Positions 8,605 through 16,122 of a DNA stretch of 20,547 nt are shown here, in pieces (the stretch's first letter is position 1; every line of letters begins with the position of its first letter). The DNA comes from Chara braunii (lineage: Eukaryota > Streptophyta > Charophyceae > Charales > Characeae), in contig BFEA01000117.1 in assembly GCA_003427395.1 (NCBI GenBank), forward strand, positions 2,205,300 through 2,225,846, read 5' to 3'. The notes under the pieces are model-generated. The model was not told the DNA's origin. It made no database searches and worked only from the letters and a program-made list of their open reading frames with translations. Position numbers and translations under genes: made by a program.

Positions 8605-8728
8605 CTACCTTCTTCCCCCGAATACAACTTGAACGGATGCATTGGTTATTATAGCTGTATTTGAGCCATCTTTCAGTCTACATACACAGCTATAATGACT
8701 GTACGTTGTATTCGGAGGAAGAAGGTAG
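8605..8728. mobile_element. MITE of the CTACCTTCTTCCCCC family, copy C (best preserved)
   Basis: CTACCTTCTTCCCCCGAATA (from 8605) is mirrored at the right end up to 8728 (TATTCGGAGGAAGAAGGTAG), with one mismatch. The interior has a second, looser symmetry: TTATTATAGCTGTAT opposite ACAGCTATAATGAC. It is about 124 bp with no coding capacity. It is the reference copy for the 6222, 6916 and 5752 members. Confidence 0.85.
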
Positions 8729-9852
8729 AACTCCCTAGATGTTTTCTGGTGTAGGGTTGTAGGTCGCTTGCGGGCTGGCTGCCTGTTTGTAGAAAATACT
8801 TAAATAGGAAGTAACGAGAAGTACCGGGTCTTTTGCATCTCGTTTGGCTGCCAGTAGGGGGGCGTGGAACTCTGCCCGTCCGTTGCTGGAGTGCTGCTGC
8901 ACTATTTTGGGCGAGGTTATCTTCTTCATCGAAACTGGGAAACGAAGTTGGCGATCGCAGTGCTGCTATTTTGTAGCTCTGCATGAGAGCTTCCACAGGT
9001 CTGTGTTGTTCGGTTCGGGCGCTGCCATTTTCCACTTGGCAGCCATATCTGCTGTGTTCCTCCTCACGAGGAACTTCGTTCATCTCCTTTGATGTGCTTG
9101 ATCGTTTGTCTCCGTCTTCATCAGGACTTACGGGATTTCCGGCGCTGCACTTCCCGTGCGCACGCTGAGCTGGCTCTGCTATCATAATGACATTGTGGTT
9201 GCTGGTTCAGATGGGCACGTTGTGACAGTTATGGGTTTATTTCCAGCAGGTGAAGCTCCCCCCCCACCAATAGATGGAGCGGCTGGGTTACTGCTGCTAC
9301 GTATGGCAGCCATAGCCAGGAGGGAAGGGTATGAGGTGGCAAGGAGGAAGAAGAAGAACAGCCCTGCATGCATGCTTCGTTCGTTGAACACAGTCTTGTT
9401 TCTGGTTGTTCCGGGTTGTCGTAAACGCGGTTGTGATTCTTGGAACAAGTTTCTCTGGATTGATTGACGAGGACGGGGGATTGCAGAATTGAAAATTCGT
9501 TCGTTTTTCGATAATTTTCACATGTGCATTTTGAGCTTCCGCCGCTGTGCATATCTTAACTCGCCGGTTTTTTGTAGATTTGCCGCCTCCGAGTCTACTC
9601 TGCAATTGCATGCATGCATGCATGCATGCATGGGAACGTGCGAATTTTGTTGTCCGTTGAAGCTCAATCGGCTGCATAACAATAGAAAGGGCCAGCTGAC
9701 AGTGTGGGCCACTGCGTGGATTTTCAAAAAGCAAAGAAAGAAATTACCAAGGGGCATAGGATGATGTCCCACTATCAGGAGCCCGTCCCACGGGCCCAAA
9801 ATTTGTGTTCCTGCCATCAAAAAATTGTGTGTGTGATCTGTAGTCTCTAGAG
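8729..9852. other. Open frames on both strands; no gene confirmed
   Basis: A minus-strand frame of 170 codons (8673-9185) and a plus-strand frame of 103 codons (9156-9467, with HVVTVMGLFPAGEAPPPPID) are the longest here. Neither has a recognised domain, and the first one runs into MITE copy C at its C-terminal end. A (GCAT)n run lies at about 9608-9632. A GCCCGTCCCACGGGC hairpin lies near 9782-9796. Real exons here are possible but unproven. Confidence 0.35.
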
Positions 9853-10018
9853 AATTGGTTATTAAAATTGGAACCAAGTCCTTCGGGACATCCGTTAAAA
9901 TTGGAACGATACAGAGAAAGAAGATTAGCATGGCCCCTGCGCACTCAAAGATAACACGCATAAATCGAGAAATGGTCCATATTAAAAAAAAAAAGAAAAA
10001 AGAAAAAAAGAAAAAAAA
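9853..10018 (+). pseudogene. U6 snRNA-like copy 1 with leader and A-rich tail
   Basis: Positions 9878-9980 match plant U6 snRNA almost end to end. In order: 5' stem-loop GTCCTTCGGGAC, then TTAAAATTGGAACGATACAG, the ACAGAGA box, ATTAGC (AGC catalytic triad), ATGGCCCCTGCGC, and the 3' end ATAAATCGAGAAATGGTCC. In functional U6 these elements pair with the 5' splice site and with U2. Here a 4-nt insertion follows ACAGAGA (ACAGAGAAAGAAGATT), and the internal stem-loop is scrambled (GCGCACTCAAAGATAACACGC), so it is probably not functional. The RNA is followed not by a T-run terminator but by a long A/AAAG-rich tail, as expected after retroposition. It is preceded by a 22-nt leader starting AATTGGTTATTAAAATTGG (9853-9874), which is repeated before copy 2. 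Confidence 0.88.
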
Positions 10019-10065
10019 AAGGAACCAATCGTGTGGACCATAGTACCCGTTCTCCGGGAGAACGC

Positions 10066-10228
10066 AATTGGTTATTAAAATTGGAACAATATAATCTTCC
10101 ACAGTACACGTGTCATCCTTCCGCAGGGGACATCCGTTAAAATTGAAACCATATGATATAGAGGAAGAAGATTAGCGAACGACCCCTGCGCAAGGATGAC
10201 ACGCATAGACTTTCCAAATAATAACCAA
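10066..10228 (+). pseudogene. U6 snRNA-like copy 2, rearranged into a foldback
   Basis: The forward U6 part lies at 10130-10209: ACATCCGTTAAAATTG, GAAGAAGATTAGC, CCCCTGCGCAAGGATGACAC, GCATAGAC. In front of it sits an inverted U6 fragment, GTGTCATCCTTCCGCAGGGG (10110-10129). This is complementary to 10183-10202 with one mismatch. The outer ends also pair: TTGGTTATTA (10068-10077) with TAATAACCAA (10219-10228). The same 22-nt leader as copy 1 begins at 10066. The ACAGAGA box is mutated (ATAGAGGA). It is a dead U6 gene but a structured inverted-repeat unit. Confidence 0.8.
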
Positions 10229-10890
10229 ATCGCCCACTAAGTATGGAAGGCTGAAGGCGCAAGAGCGCTCTTTTGTTTGATTGAGAGAATTCTCGCGTAA
10301 AGTCTCTGAGGATCCCAAGCAACAGCTCGGCGGTCGCTGGCTAGGGCGAGCGGCCTCCACAAAAAACAAACAAACAAAGGAAATTAAAAAAAAAAAAAAA
10401 ACAGGAGTGAAGCACACATGTAGGTCCAGCAAGCTTAAGCCCCCTGGCGCCTACCACCAGTGTCCGGTCAGGTAATCCCCGTTGCAGATGATGGGTGGGT
10501 GATAATGCTGACCGGTAGTGAGAGGTAGGGTCATTGTGGGAGTAGGGGTGCGCCAGGGAAAAAAGGAGGAGAGTGCGAGCAAGGCATTCTCGTAAGGTGA
10601 CTGTCATATATGTCTAGCATCCACCCTCTATAATTTCTATTGGGGGAAAACTGTGGCGGTGACGCACTTGTAGTTTGAAATGGGTCAGAAAAGACAAAGT
10701 GGCACCGGTGTTATGGTGTGAGTTTCGAAATGTGCGCGTCCAGAGGGGGGGGGTCTAAAACTGCACCAGTCATTATCTGCAGTGGTGCTTGGCAGATTTA
10801 GGGTAGGGTCCCCTTTTTTGCTCCATTCCATTTCGGGAACTGCTGTAGTCGCCCCTGCTGAGCATTGGGTGCGACTGCAAAGTACTCGCG
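10229..10890. other. No gene recognised
   Basis: Overlapping 60-90 codon frames occur on both strands, with an A-rich run at 10380-10402 and a G-tract at about 10745-10753. Nothing diagnostic was seen. Confidence 0.45.
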
Positions 10891-11076
10891 GCTACCCAAG
10901 AGCATAGCTCAGTTGGTTGGTACAGCAGTGTAATTGTTGAAATATAGACCTGAGTTTGAATCCAGATGATGGAAGATGACGAGGAAAAAAGCAAATATTT
11001 CTGAATTGCCTGGGGCTGGTCAGCTCAATGACGATATCTCAAGGCCATGGCCCTTCAGAAAAAAAAAAGAAAAAAA
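10891..11076 (+). mobile_element. tRNA-derived SINE, copy 2
   Basis: The head GAGCATAGCTCAGTTGGTTG contains an A box (TAGCTCAGTTGG, 10905-10916). A B box GAGTTTGAATCC follows at 10952-10963. The shared body continues: AGATGATGGAA, GCCTGGGGCTGGTCAGCTCA, then ATGACGATATCTCAAGGCC. It ends in CCCTTCAG and an A-rich tail (11059-11076). It matches copy 1 (read in reverse) through the tail, which shows that the non-tRNA body belongs to the element. The exact 5' end is uncertain by about 10 nt, and no clear target duplication was found. Confidence 0.82.
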
Positions 11077-11142
11077 GTATCCGTCTTTTTTCTATGAAAA
11101 GAAAAAGACAAAAGAACGGGTGCTGAGGGGCATTCTAAATTT

Positions 11143-11260
11143 CGGAGGGCATACTCACACACACTGCACAAAATTGCAAAATTGCTAAATCTGCAAAAAG
11201 CAATTTTGCAATTTCGAATTTGATATTTAAGTGTGCGGCATACTCACTCGTGTAGCAAAA
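11143..11260 (+). repeat. GGGCATACTCACAC terminus with an adjoining AT-rich hairpin
   Basis: CGGAGGGCATACTCACAC (11143-11160) is the family terminus also seen at 2204. Just inside it, AAATTGCAAAATTGCT (11171-11186) pairs perfectly with AGCAATTTTGCAATTT (11199-11214) across a 12-nt loop. A second GGCATACTCAC lies at 11238 in direct orientation, which suggests a nested or duplicated end. Confidence 0.7.
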
Positions 11261-11430
11261 CAGCAAAATGTGAATGAGACATGTCCGCGACTTTCTGATA
11301 ATTGCTCCATCTGTCTGCTATGTGTGTGGTCGCACACCTCATAGCAGAATCTGAGGGGGGGGCATTTTTCTTTTGTTTTGGGTTTTCATTTGCCTGGGTT
11401 TCTTTTGTTAACTCGGTCGGGAATTCGAAA
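11261..11430. other. No gene recognised
   Basis: This is unremarkable mixed sequence with an inverted CATAGCAGA/TCTGCTATG pair (about 11311-11347). Confidence 0.4.
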
Positions 11431-11602
11431 GTGCCACCAGTGAGCCTACCTCAGTTGTTACACCCATGAACTGCTGAATAACAGGCCCAAGTTCGAATCC
11501 TGACGGACCTTGATGAATGCAAGGACGTTATACCTGGGCTCGGTCCGCTCGATGATGATACCTCAAGTTCGTCACCCTTAAAAAAAAAAAACAAAAAAAA
11601 AA
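11431..11602 (+). mobile_element. tRNA-derived SINE, copy 3 (most diverged)
   Basis: The head GAGCCTACCTCAGTTGTTAC carries an A box (about 11447-11457). It shares ACACCCATGAACTG with copy 1. The B box AGTTCGAATCC is at 11490-11500. The body keeps CCTGGGCTCGGTCCGCTCGA, ATGATACCTCAAG and CACCCTT, followed by an A-rich tail (11579-11602). It lies about 350 bp downstream of copy 2, in the same orientation. Confidence 0.75.
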
Positions 11603-11614
11603 CAGCCTTGCTGC

Positions 11615-11712
11615 GGCCCCGGTGGGCATCAGTACGATCAATCCACTCCGCTCATGCGATAGATCCGGATCTCACTAACGGAGTGGGATTGAACGCACAC
11701 TGATGGAGGGCC
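11615..11712. repeat. Imperfect foldback repeat
   Basis: TCAATCCACTCCG (11638-11650) pairs with CGGAGTGGGATTGA (11679-11692) apart from one extra base. Outside this, GGCCCC..CATCAGT (11615-11633) pairs with ACTGATGGAGGGCC (about 11699-11712). This gives a stem-loop of about 98 bp with a central GATCCGGATC palindrome, probably a small MITE or its relic. Confidence 0.65.
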
Positions 11713-11896
11713 GGGCCTCGATCACACGAAGTGCCCTCTCTCTCTCTCCCCTCCATTCATGCGACTAAATGGACGGGAGAGGACATAAGTTCCGTTCCAT
11801 TGATCGAACTGACGATCCGAGGGGGAGATCAGGGCATAACTGCAATCAACGGCTCTGATGGACGGGGGAGGGCGTTTGTGTGATCATGGCTCTGTC

Positions 11897-11956
11897 CACT
11901 ACTCTCCAAATGTGCAAAATGAGAAGGAATCTTCAGCAAGAACATGGAAAGATACA
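11897..11956 (+). mobile_element. Foldback MITE, CACTACTCTCC family, copy C (one end)
   Basis: CACTACTCTCCAAATGTGCA continues as AAATGAGAAGGAATCTTC, then AGCAAGAACATGGAAAGATA, matching the reverse of copy A over its whole length. The opposite terminal repeat is not recognisable downstream, so the copy is truncated or diverged. Confidence 0.7.
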
Positions 11957-13138
11957 CCGCCATTATTGCTTGTCTGTGACTTTTCTCGCGCCTGCAGGAG
12001 AGGCAGGCCAGCCATCGACTTGTCCCGCTATTTCAGACTCACCCCTCAATCACTGGCCACACTGGAAGCAGCGAGGGAGTATCCCGTTGAAAACCGACTT
12101 AAGCTGACAAAAAAATAATAATAATAATAAAATAAAATAAACGGCTCTTGATTAATTTTTGAAGACAACAACATACATGTCCACCATAGCCACACACCTC
12201 GCACTCCACGCGAAATGTTGTGCGGCATGGAGGACAACAACAANAAAANAAAANAAAAGGNAAAAAAAAAAAAAAAAAAAAAAAAANACCCCAAAGTTCC
12301 GCCAAGTGGCAGTGATGTCTCCTCCCTCCTCCCTCTGCGAAGAATGGCACGGCAGAAGTTTACCACAACAACGTGCGCCTCCGCAGGTGCATGTCACACC
12401 AACCGCAGCAAGAGGGGCGCAGTCATGCCTGCCTGCCACGAAGGACACCAACTTCATGGAAGCTATGGGAATGGTCGTTTCCCAGAGAGCATTATCTCAC
12501 TGGCAGGGCGTTGATCTTCCCGCTTCTCCGACCTGCATCGCATCTGCTGAGCAGTCCAGGTGCGATGCACCGACATAACCAGACCACTTGCGTGACTGGG
12601 TATGGTGGGAACACCGAGAGCAGGAAGTGGGGGGGGGAGGCCCCCACAGGTCCGCAGAAAAAACAGCACCAAGGGAAGCGGAAGGTGTGTCTATATTCTG
12701 CCGGAGGACCAGACTTAATCTATTCGTATGCAGGAACAAGGGGAGAAACTGCGGAGGAGGGCGGAAGGGCAGCGGAAGTGGGTATGGAATGCACCTGGGG
12801 GTGGAAGAGACTCCACCAGCGACTAAGGACAAACCAGTTACACAGAGGCAATCTGCTGCACATGACGCCAAAAAATTGTGCCGCTTCTTATGACCGTCCC
12901 GGAAGTAAACCAAATCTACCATTCTTGGACCTTGCCCGCCGAGGGTTTTCTTTTTTTTTTTAATCCAGAAAGTCAAATGCAAATTTGTGAGGACCTCTAG
13001 AGGGTCCTGGCAATTTGCTGCACCCCGCGGCCCAGCATACTGCTGACCAATGCTACACCGTCAATTTGTGATTGTGCTGGGAGCGGGGCCAATGTGGGAC
13101 TGCAAAACAACAGCAGGTTTTGCGATTTTGAGAATTAG
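11957..13138. other. No gene confirmed; N-rich A-tract at 12243-12287
   Basis: Ns are scattered through an A-run at 12244, 12249, 12254, 12261 and 12287. A 196-codon plus frame (12373-12963) is overlapped by an equally open 161-codon minus frame, and neither has a recognised domain. Being open on both strands at moderate GC content is weak evidence for coding. An AAT repeat lies at 12114-12140. Confidence 0.4.
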
Positions 13139-13146
13139 ACCCCCTA

Positions 13147-13167
13147 GTGTGAGTAGCATGCCCTGAG
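13147..13167 (-). repeat. Terminus of the GGGCATACTCACAC family (reverse)
   Basis: GTGTGAGTAGCATGCCCTGA is the reverse of the family end with a 2-nt insertion. The inner side (13097-13135) carries GCAAAACAACAGCAGGTTTTGCGATTTTG, like the A-rich GCAAAA subterminal motif at 11171. It could be the right end of the element that starts at 11143, now split by later insertions, or an independent copy. Confidence 0.5.
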
Positions 13168-13187
13168 ACTGAGGGGGCATCCCCAAA

Positions 13188-13240
13188 CGACTCTCGAAAT
13201 GTGCAAAATGAGAATGAACTTCCCGCTAGAACATTGCCAG
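13188..13240 (+). mobile_element. Foldback MITE, CACTACTCTCC family, copy D (fragment)
   Basis: CGACTCTCGAAATGTGCAAA continues as ATGAGAATGAACTTCCCGC and TAGAACATTGCCAGAT. The fragment keeps the core of the family and begins 20 bp after the terminus at 13147-13167. Confidence 0.7.
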
Positions 13241-13393
13241 ATGAAATGCAATTCGTTATGCAATTCCTAACCGCGGTGCAAGTCGTTATCTGTCATCAGT
13301 GAAATGCATCGCGGGCGGACACTATCAGGGTTCGACCTCCTGATGAGTCGGTGAGAGTTCGGCGAAAAAGATTGGTACGCTCATCATCCTCAT

Positions 13394-13560
13394 GTTTGTG
13401 GAGTTGTACATAGCAAACATGACAACACACCACACTACTGAAGCCAGGATTGCAATTGCATTTATCCTTTCAAATTGGAACGAACGATAATACAGAGAAT
13501 GACGATCGGCAAGGCGGCTGTGCAAGGATGGCATGCATAAATCGAGAGAACTGCAAAGGG
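13394..13560 (+). pseudogene. U6 snRNA-derived copy 3 with non-U6 leader
   Basis: U6 homology spans about 13462-13552: TATCC-TTCAAATTGGAACG, a disturbed ACAGAGA region (ATACAGAGAATGACGATCGG), GTGCAAGGATG, GCATGCATAAATCGAGAGA. The AGC triad region is lost. It is preceded by a leader of about 68 nt, TTTGTGGAGTTGTACA... ACACACCACACTACTGAAGC... GCAATTGCAT, that is not U6 and recurs before copy 4. Confidence 0.78.
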
Positions 13561-13594
13561 GGGAAGAGAGGGGGGGGGGGGAACTGAAGCCAAT

Positions 13595-13739
13595 TGTTGT
13601 GGAGCTTGTGCACAATGAATGTTGCAACACACTACCGAAGCCTGAAATGCAATTGCATTATCCTTTCAAATTGGAGGGATAACACAGAGAAGACCGGCGT
13701 GGCCCCTGTGCAAGGATGATACGCACATATCGAGAAATG

Positions 13740-13740
<1 letters not shown>
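13595..13740 (+). pseudogene. U6 snRNA-derived copy 4 with the same non-U6 leader
   Basis: The leader (TTGTTGTGGAGCTTGTGCAC, AACACACTACCGAAGCC, ATGCAATTGCATTATCC) aligns with that of copy 3, about 200 bp to the left. U6 homology then runs 13658-13740: TTTCAAATTGGA, ACACAGAGAAGA, CGTGGCCCCTGTGCAAGGAT, GATACGCACATATCGAGAAA. The catalytic AGC is changed to GGC. The copy runs straight into an (AC)n microsatellite at 13741-13772. Confidence 0.8.

Positions 13741-13772
<32 letters not shown>
13741..13772. repeat. (AC)n microsatellite
   Basis: About 16 uninterrupted AC units directly follow the 3' end of U6 copy 4. Confidence 0.97.
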
Positions 13773-13774
<2 letters not shown>

Positions 13775-14649
13775 GACCATGCACATATGGCAACATAAGA
13801 AACGCACCATGTTGGTTAATATGCTCTACTGAAGAAAGATGGGAGCTGCCATAGTGAATACACCCCCTAGGGCAGGAGCTACATGGGGTATACTTACACA
13901 GGGAACAATTCAACCGAATCTGGCTGCTGTTACAGTCAGATACATCCAGGAAGACTGGGGTGCGAGTCTATCTCCTCAAAGTTGGTAACCTGGTCTGGTT
14001 TACCTGCAGGGGGCAGAACAGCAGTCCACGGGCAGATGCTCCTGCTGTCTGGCTACCCATTCCGTCCCCCGTGGACCCCTCTACTTCCAGGTTTTCCAAG
14101 GAAAAGGGCAGGATGATTTCAACCGAAAATAGCCAAGGTCATTCAGATGGAGACGCTTGTCCCCTGTCTTTGCGTATTAGGCCCTTGGGGCTTTCCCTCT
14201 TTGAAGATAGCCCTGCCTAGCAGTCCAGCTGGCTATTAGCTGTACTGGTTGGCAGTATGGACGCATTCCCTCCTCTCCTCCCCCCTCCCCCGACTCCTCC
14301 CACCTCCCCCGACTCCTGCCCCTCCCCCCTCCTGCCCCCTCCCTGCCATCACCACACACACACATGATCTCTTTGGCTGTCACCACAAAATGGCATGGTA
14401 CGACACTGTGAAAAAAAATCACAGACGGATCGGAGATCCGTGCCATGCTCACGGTCATAGCTGCTATGCTTCACTATGCCGAAAATAATAATAAACAGCA
14501 ATAATTTCATTATGTCAAACAACAAAGAAAGTGAAAACGAGAAACGCGAACGGAGGAAGGCGGCTCTCGCTCTCCGTCACAGACGTCCCAAGCTTCTTTC
14601 CGGCAATGACGTCCTTTTTCAACGAGCAAGGGATACGCCTTTTGCCGCA
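13773..14649. other. No gene confirmed; C-rich tract
   Basis: A plus frame at 13960-14220 (starting VYLLKVGNLVWFTCRGQNSS) has a faintly retroelement-like look but no diagnostic motif. A CCTCCCCC-rich tract lies at 14268-14345. Nothing firm was found. Confidence 0.35.
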
Positions 14650-15290
14650 GTGTGTCCGACCTGAACTGCGTACAGCTCGTACACATTCCTTCCATGGACA
14701 ACTGTCTGACAAGGTCTGCATTTCACCACAGCGTGTCCGACTTGAGCTGCGTAAAACTCATAGACGCTCCTTCCGTCAATGACTTCCCGGCAAGGGTTGC
14801 TTTTCGCCACAGTGTGTCCAAACCGAGATGCGTATATCTCGTAGAGACATTTGCTCCGCCGAATCGCGATGACGACTGTCCAACAAGGGTACAACTTGTA
14901 GACGACACTCCTTCCGTCGATGACTTCCCGGCAAGGGTTGCTGCTTTTAAATAACCTTTGACAGCCCGCATAAATAACAACAACTTGCTTTTCAATCGAG
15001 ATTGGACTATATTGTGGTTGTTTCAACACTGCTGTTAGTCTCACGCCACGGTTTAATAAATATTGAGTGGCAGCATCAAGATCTGAGCCAAATTGAGCAA
15101 AAGCAGCTACTTCACGATATTGTGCAAACCCAGATGCGTATAACTTGTAGACATTCGTTCCGCCGAGTCGCGTTGACGACTGTCCGCCAAGGATTGCCTT
15201 TTACCATGGCGTGTCAGACCCAAACTGCGTAGAACTCACAGACATTCCTTCTGTCGACGACTGCCCAACAAGTGCAGGGTCGATGGCCAG
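14650..15290 (-). repeat. Degenerate 81-bp (27-codon) tandem repeat at the 3' end of the GT25 frame
   Basis: Units starting with a GTGTGTCCGAC-like word (plus strand) lie at about 14650, 14731 and 14812. A partial unit lies at 14891-14948, and further units at about 15121 and 15210. The shared blocks are CTGCGTA, CTCGTAGAC, ATTCCTTCCGTCGA and CAAGGGTTGC. Read on the minus strand in the glycosyltransferase frame, units give ALVGQSSTEGMSVSSTQF and [18 protein letters not shown], each followed by (G/K)SDT(P/L)W. The period is a multiple of three and the residues are similar, so the array probably once encoded a C-terminal protein repeat. The first unit now ends in TAA at 15201-15203, which leaves the rest as 3' untranslated or relic sequence. 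Confidence 0.75.
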
Positions 15291-15539
15291 GAAGCGGGCG
15301 TCAGGCATTCTCCACCAAAATGTGTCTAGCGGGTCGTTGACAAAGAACGAGGCAACCAACTTTTCGGCTCCCTCGAGCGAGACGAGGTAAGCATGCGTCT
15401 GCCATGATGGTGTCGCATAGACCAACGTTGGACTGACACGTGGCGGACTCTCTCGTCTCGGCTCGACGACCATCTTCCGACCCAGCAGGCACACATCAAA
15501 TTTGGCACTTATGCTCCGCTCATCAATGAGGCCATTCAA
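15201..15539 (-). CDS. C-terminal exon of a family 25 glycosyltransferase (Glyco_transf_25 / procollagen galactosyltransferase-like)
   Basis: The minus-strand frame encodes 112 residues and ends in TAA. Three blocks line up in order with the C-terminal part of GT25 enzymes. FDVCLLGRK (about residues 14-22) corresponds to the WDLIYLGRK block of collagen galactosyltransferases. QTHAYLVSLEGAEKLVAS (about 47-64) is the family's strongest C-terminal signature. NDPLDTFWWRM with ARFLAIDPALV (about 68-91) matches the PVDEFLP..M and A(F)SxxPLL blocks. Known members transfer a hexose from a nucleotide sugar, in the ER for animal enzymes or onto lipopolysaccharide in bacteria. The exon start follows a GTGTGCAG acceptor (15542-15540), so the catalytic N-terminal part, with its RRPDR-like and ExGCFLSH-like blocks, should lie upstream on the minus strand. 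I could not find it in this window. The last 20 or so residues come from a tandem repeat. No C-terminal ER-retention signal is seen. It may be a live terminal exon or a gene fragment. Confidence 0.75.
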   Translation of the reverse strand: MNGLIDERSISAKFDVCLLGRKMVVEPRRESPPRVSPTLVYATPSWQTHAYLVSLEGAEKLVASFFVNDPLDTFWWRMPDARFLAIDPALVGQSSTEGMSVSSTQFGSDTPW

Positions 15540-16019
15540 CTGCACACCAAGTTTTTTTTTTTGTCATCACACACAATCACAGCCAAAGTCAATTGCACAC
15601 ATCCCTCAACTGTTCGAAAAAGAGGTCGGCGTTTCTTTTTTTTCTTTTTTTCTTTTTTTTAATACCAAAAAACACACACAACCCCTTCTATTCCGGGGGT
15701 TACCAGTCCGGTTGCTTATCCATGGCAAGCATAAGAGAAGGCGTTCAGCAATGCAAACCAAGAACTTCCAAACAAACACTTTGTTTTTCACTCTTCTTCT
15801 CTTCTGCTCTGTCCTTCCCTCTCCTCTGCTCTCCTCTCTTCTCTTCACTACTTCACTCCCTATGCCGTGCATACCGTTCTATTCTGATCTAACACTGTGA
15901 GGTTCAGTTCTCTTTGGTTCTGGTGCTATGACGTTCAGTTCTGTTTCACCTGTTTCAGGCAGATTGCTTAGCTTGTCAATTCGTCTCTGTATCTCTGTCT
16001 GACTCTCCCAGTCTGTCTG
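15540..16019. other. No gene recognised; T-rich and CT-rich DNA
   Basis: Poly(T) with C interruptions lies at 15633-15660, and CTCTTCT-type DNA at 15785-15850. This would be intronic if the flanking minus-strand exons belong to one gene. Nothing resembling the missing GT25 catalytic core was found. Confidence 0.45.
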
Positions 16020-16078
16020 TCAGTCCATCAGTCTGCCACTCTGTCTGTTTGCCTGTCTGTCTGTTTGTCAGTCTGTCA

Positions 16079-16122
<44 letters not shown>

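Noticed and set aside
8673-9185. 170-codon minus frame
   Set aside because: Its C-terminal end reads into MITE copy C and its composition is unremarkable. It is kept only as a note in the region entry.
9765-9777. GTCCCACTATC upstream of U6 copy 1 as a plant upstream sequence element
   Set aside because: Only the first seven bases match the USE consensus, the distance is too long, and no TATA box sits at the expected place.
12373-12982. 196-codon plus frame and 161-codon minus frame
   Set aside because: Both strands are open over the same DNA, neither has a recognisable domain, and there is no splice or start context to favour one.
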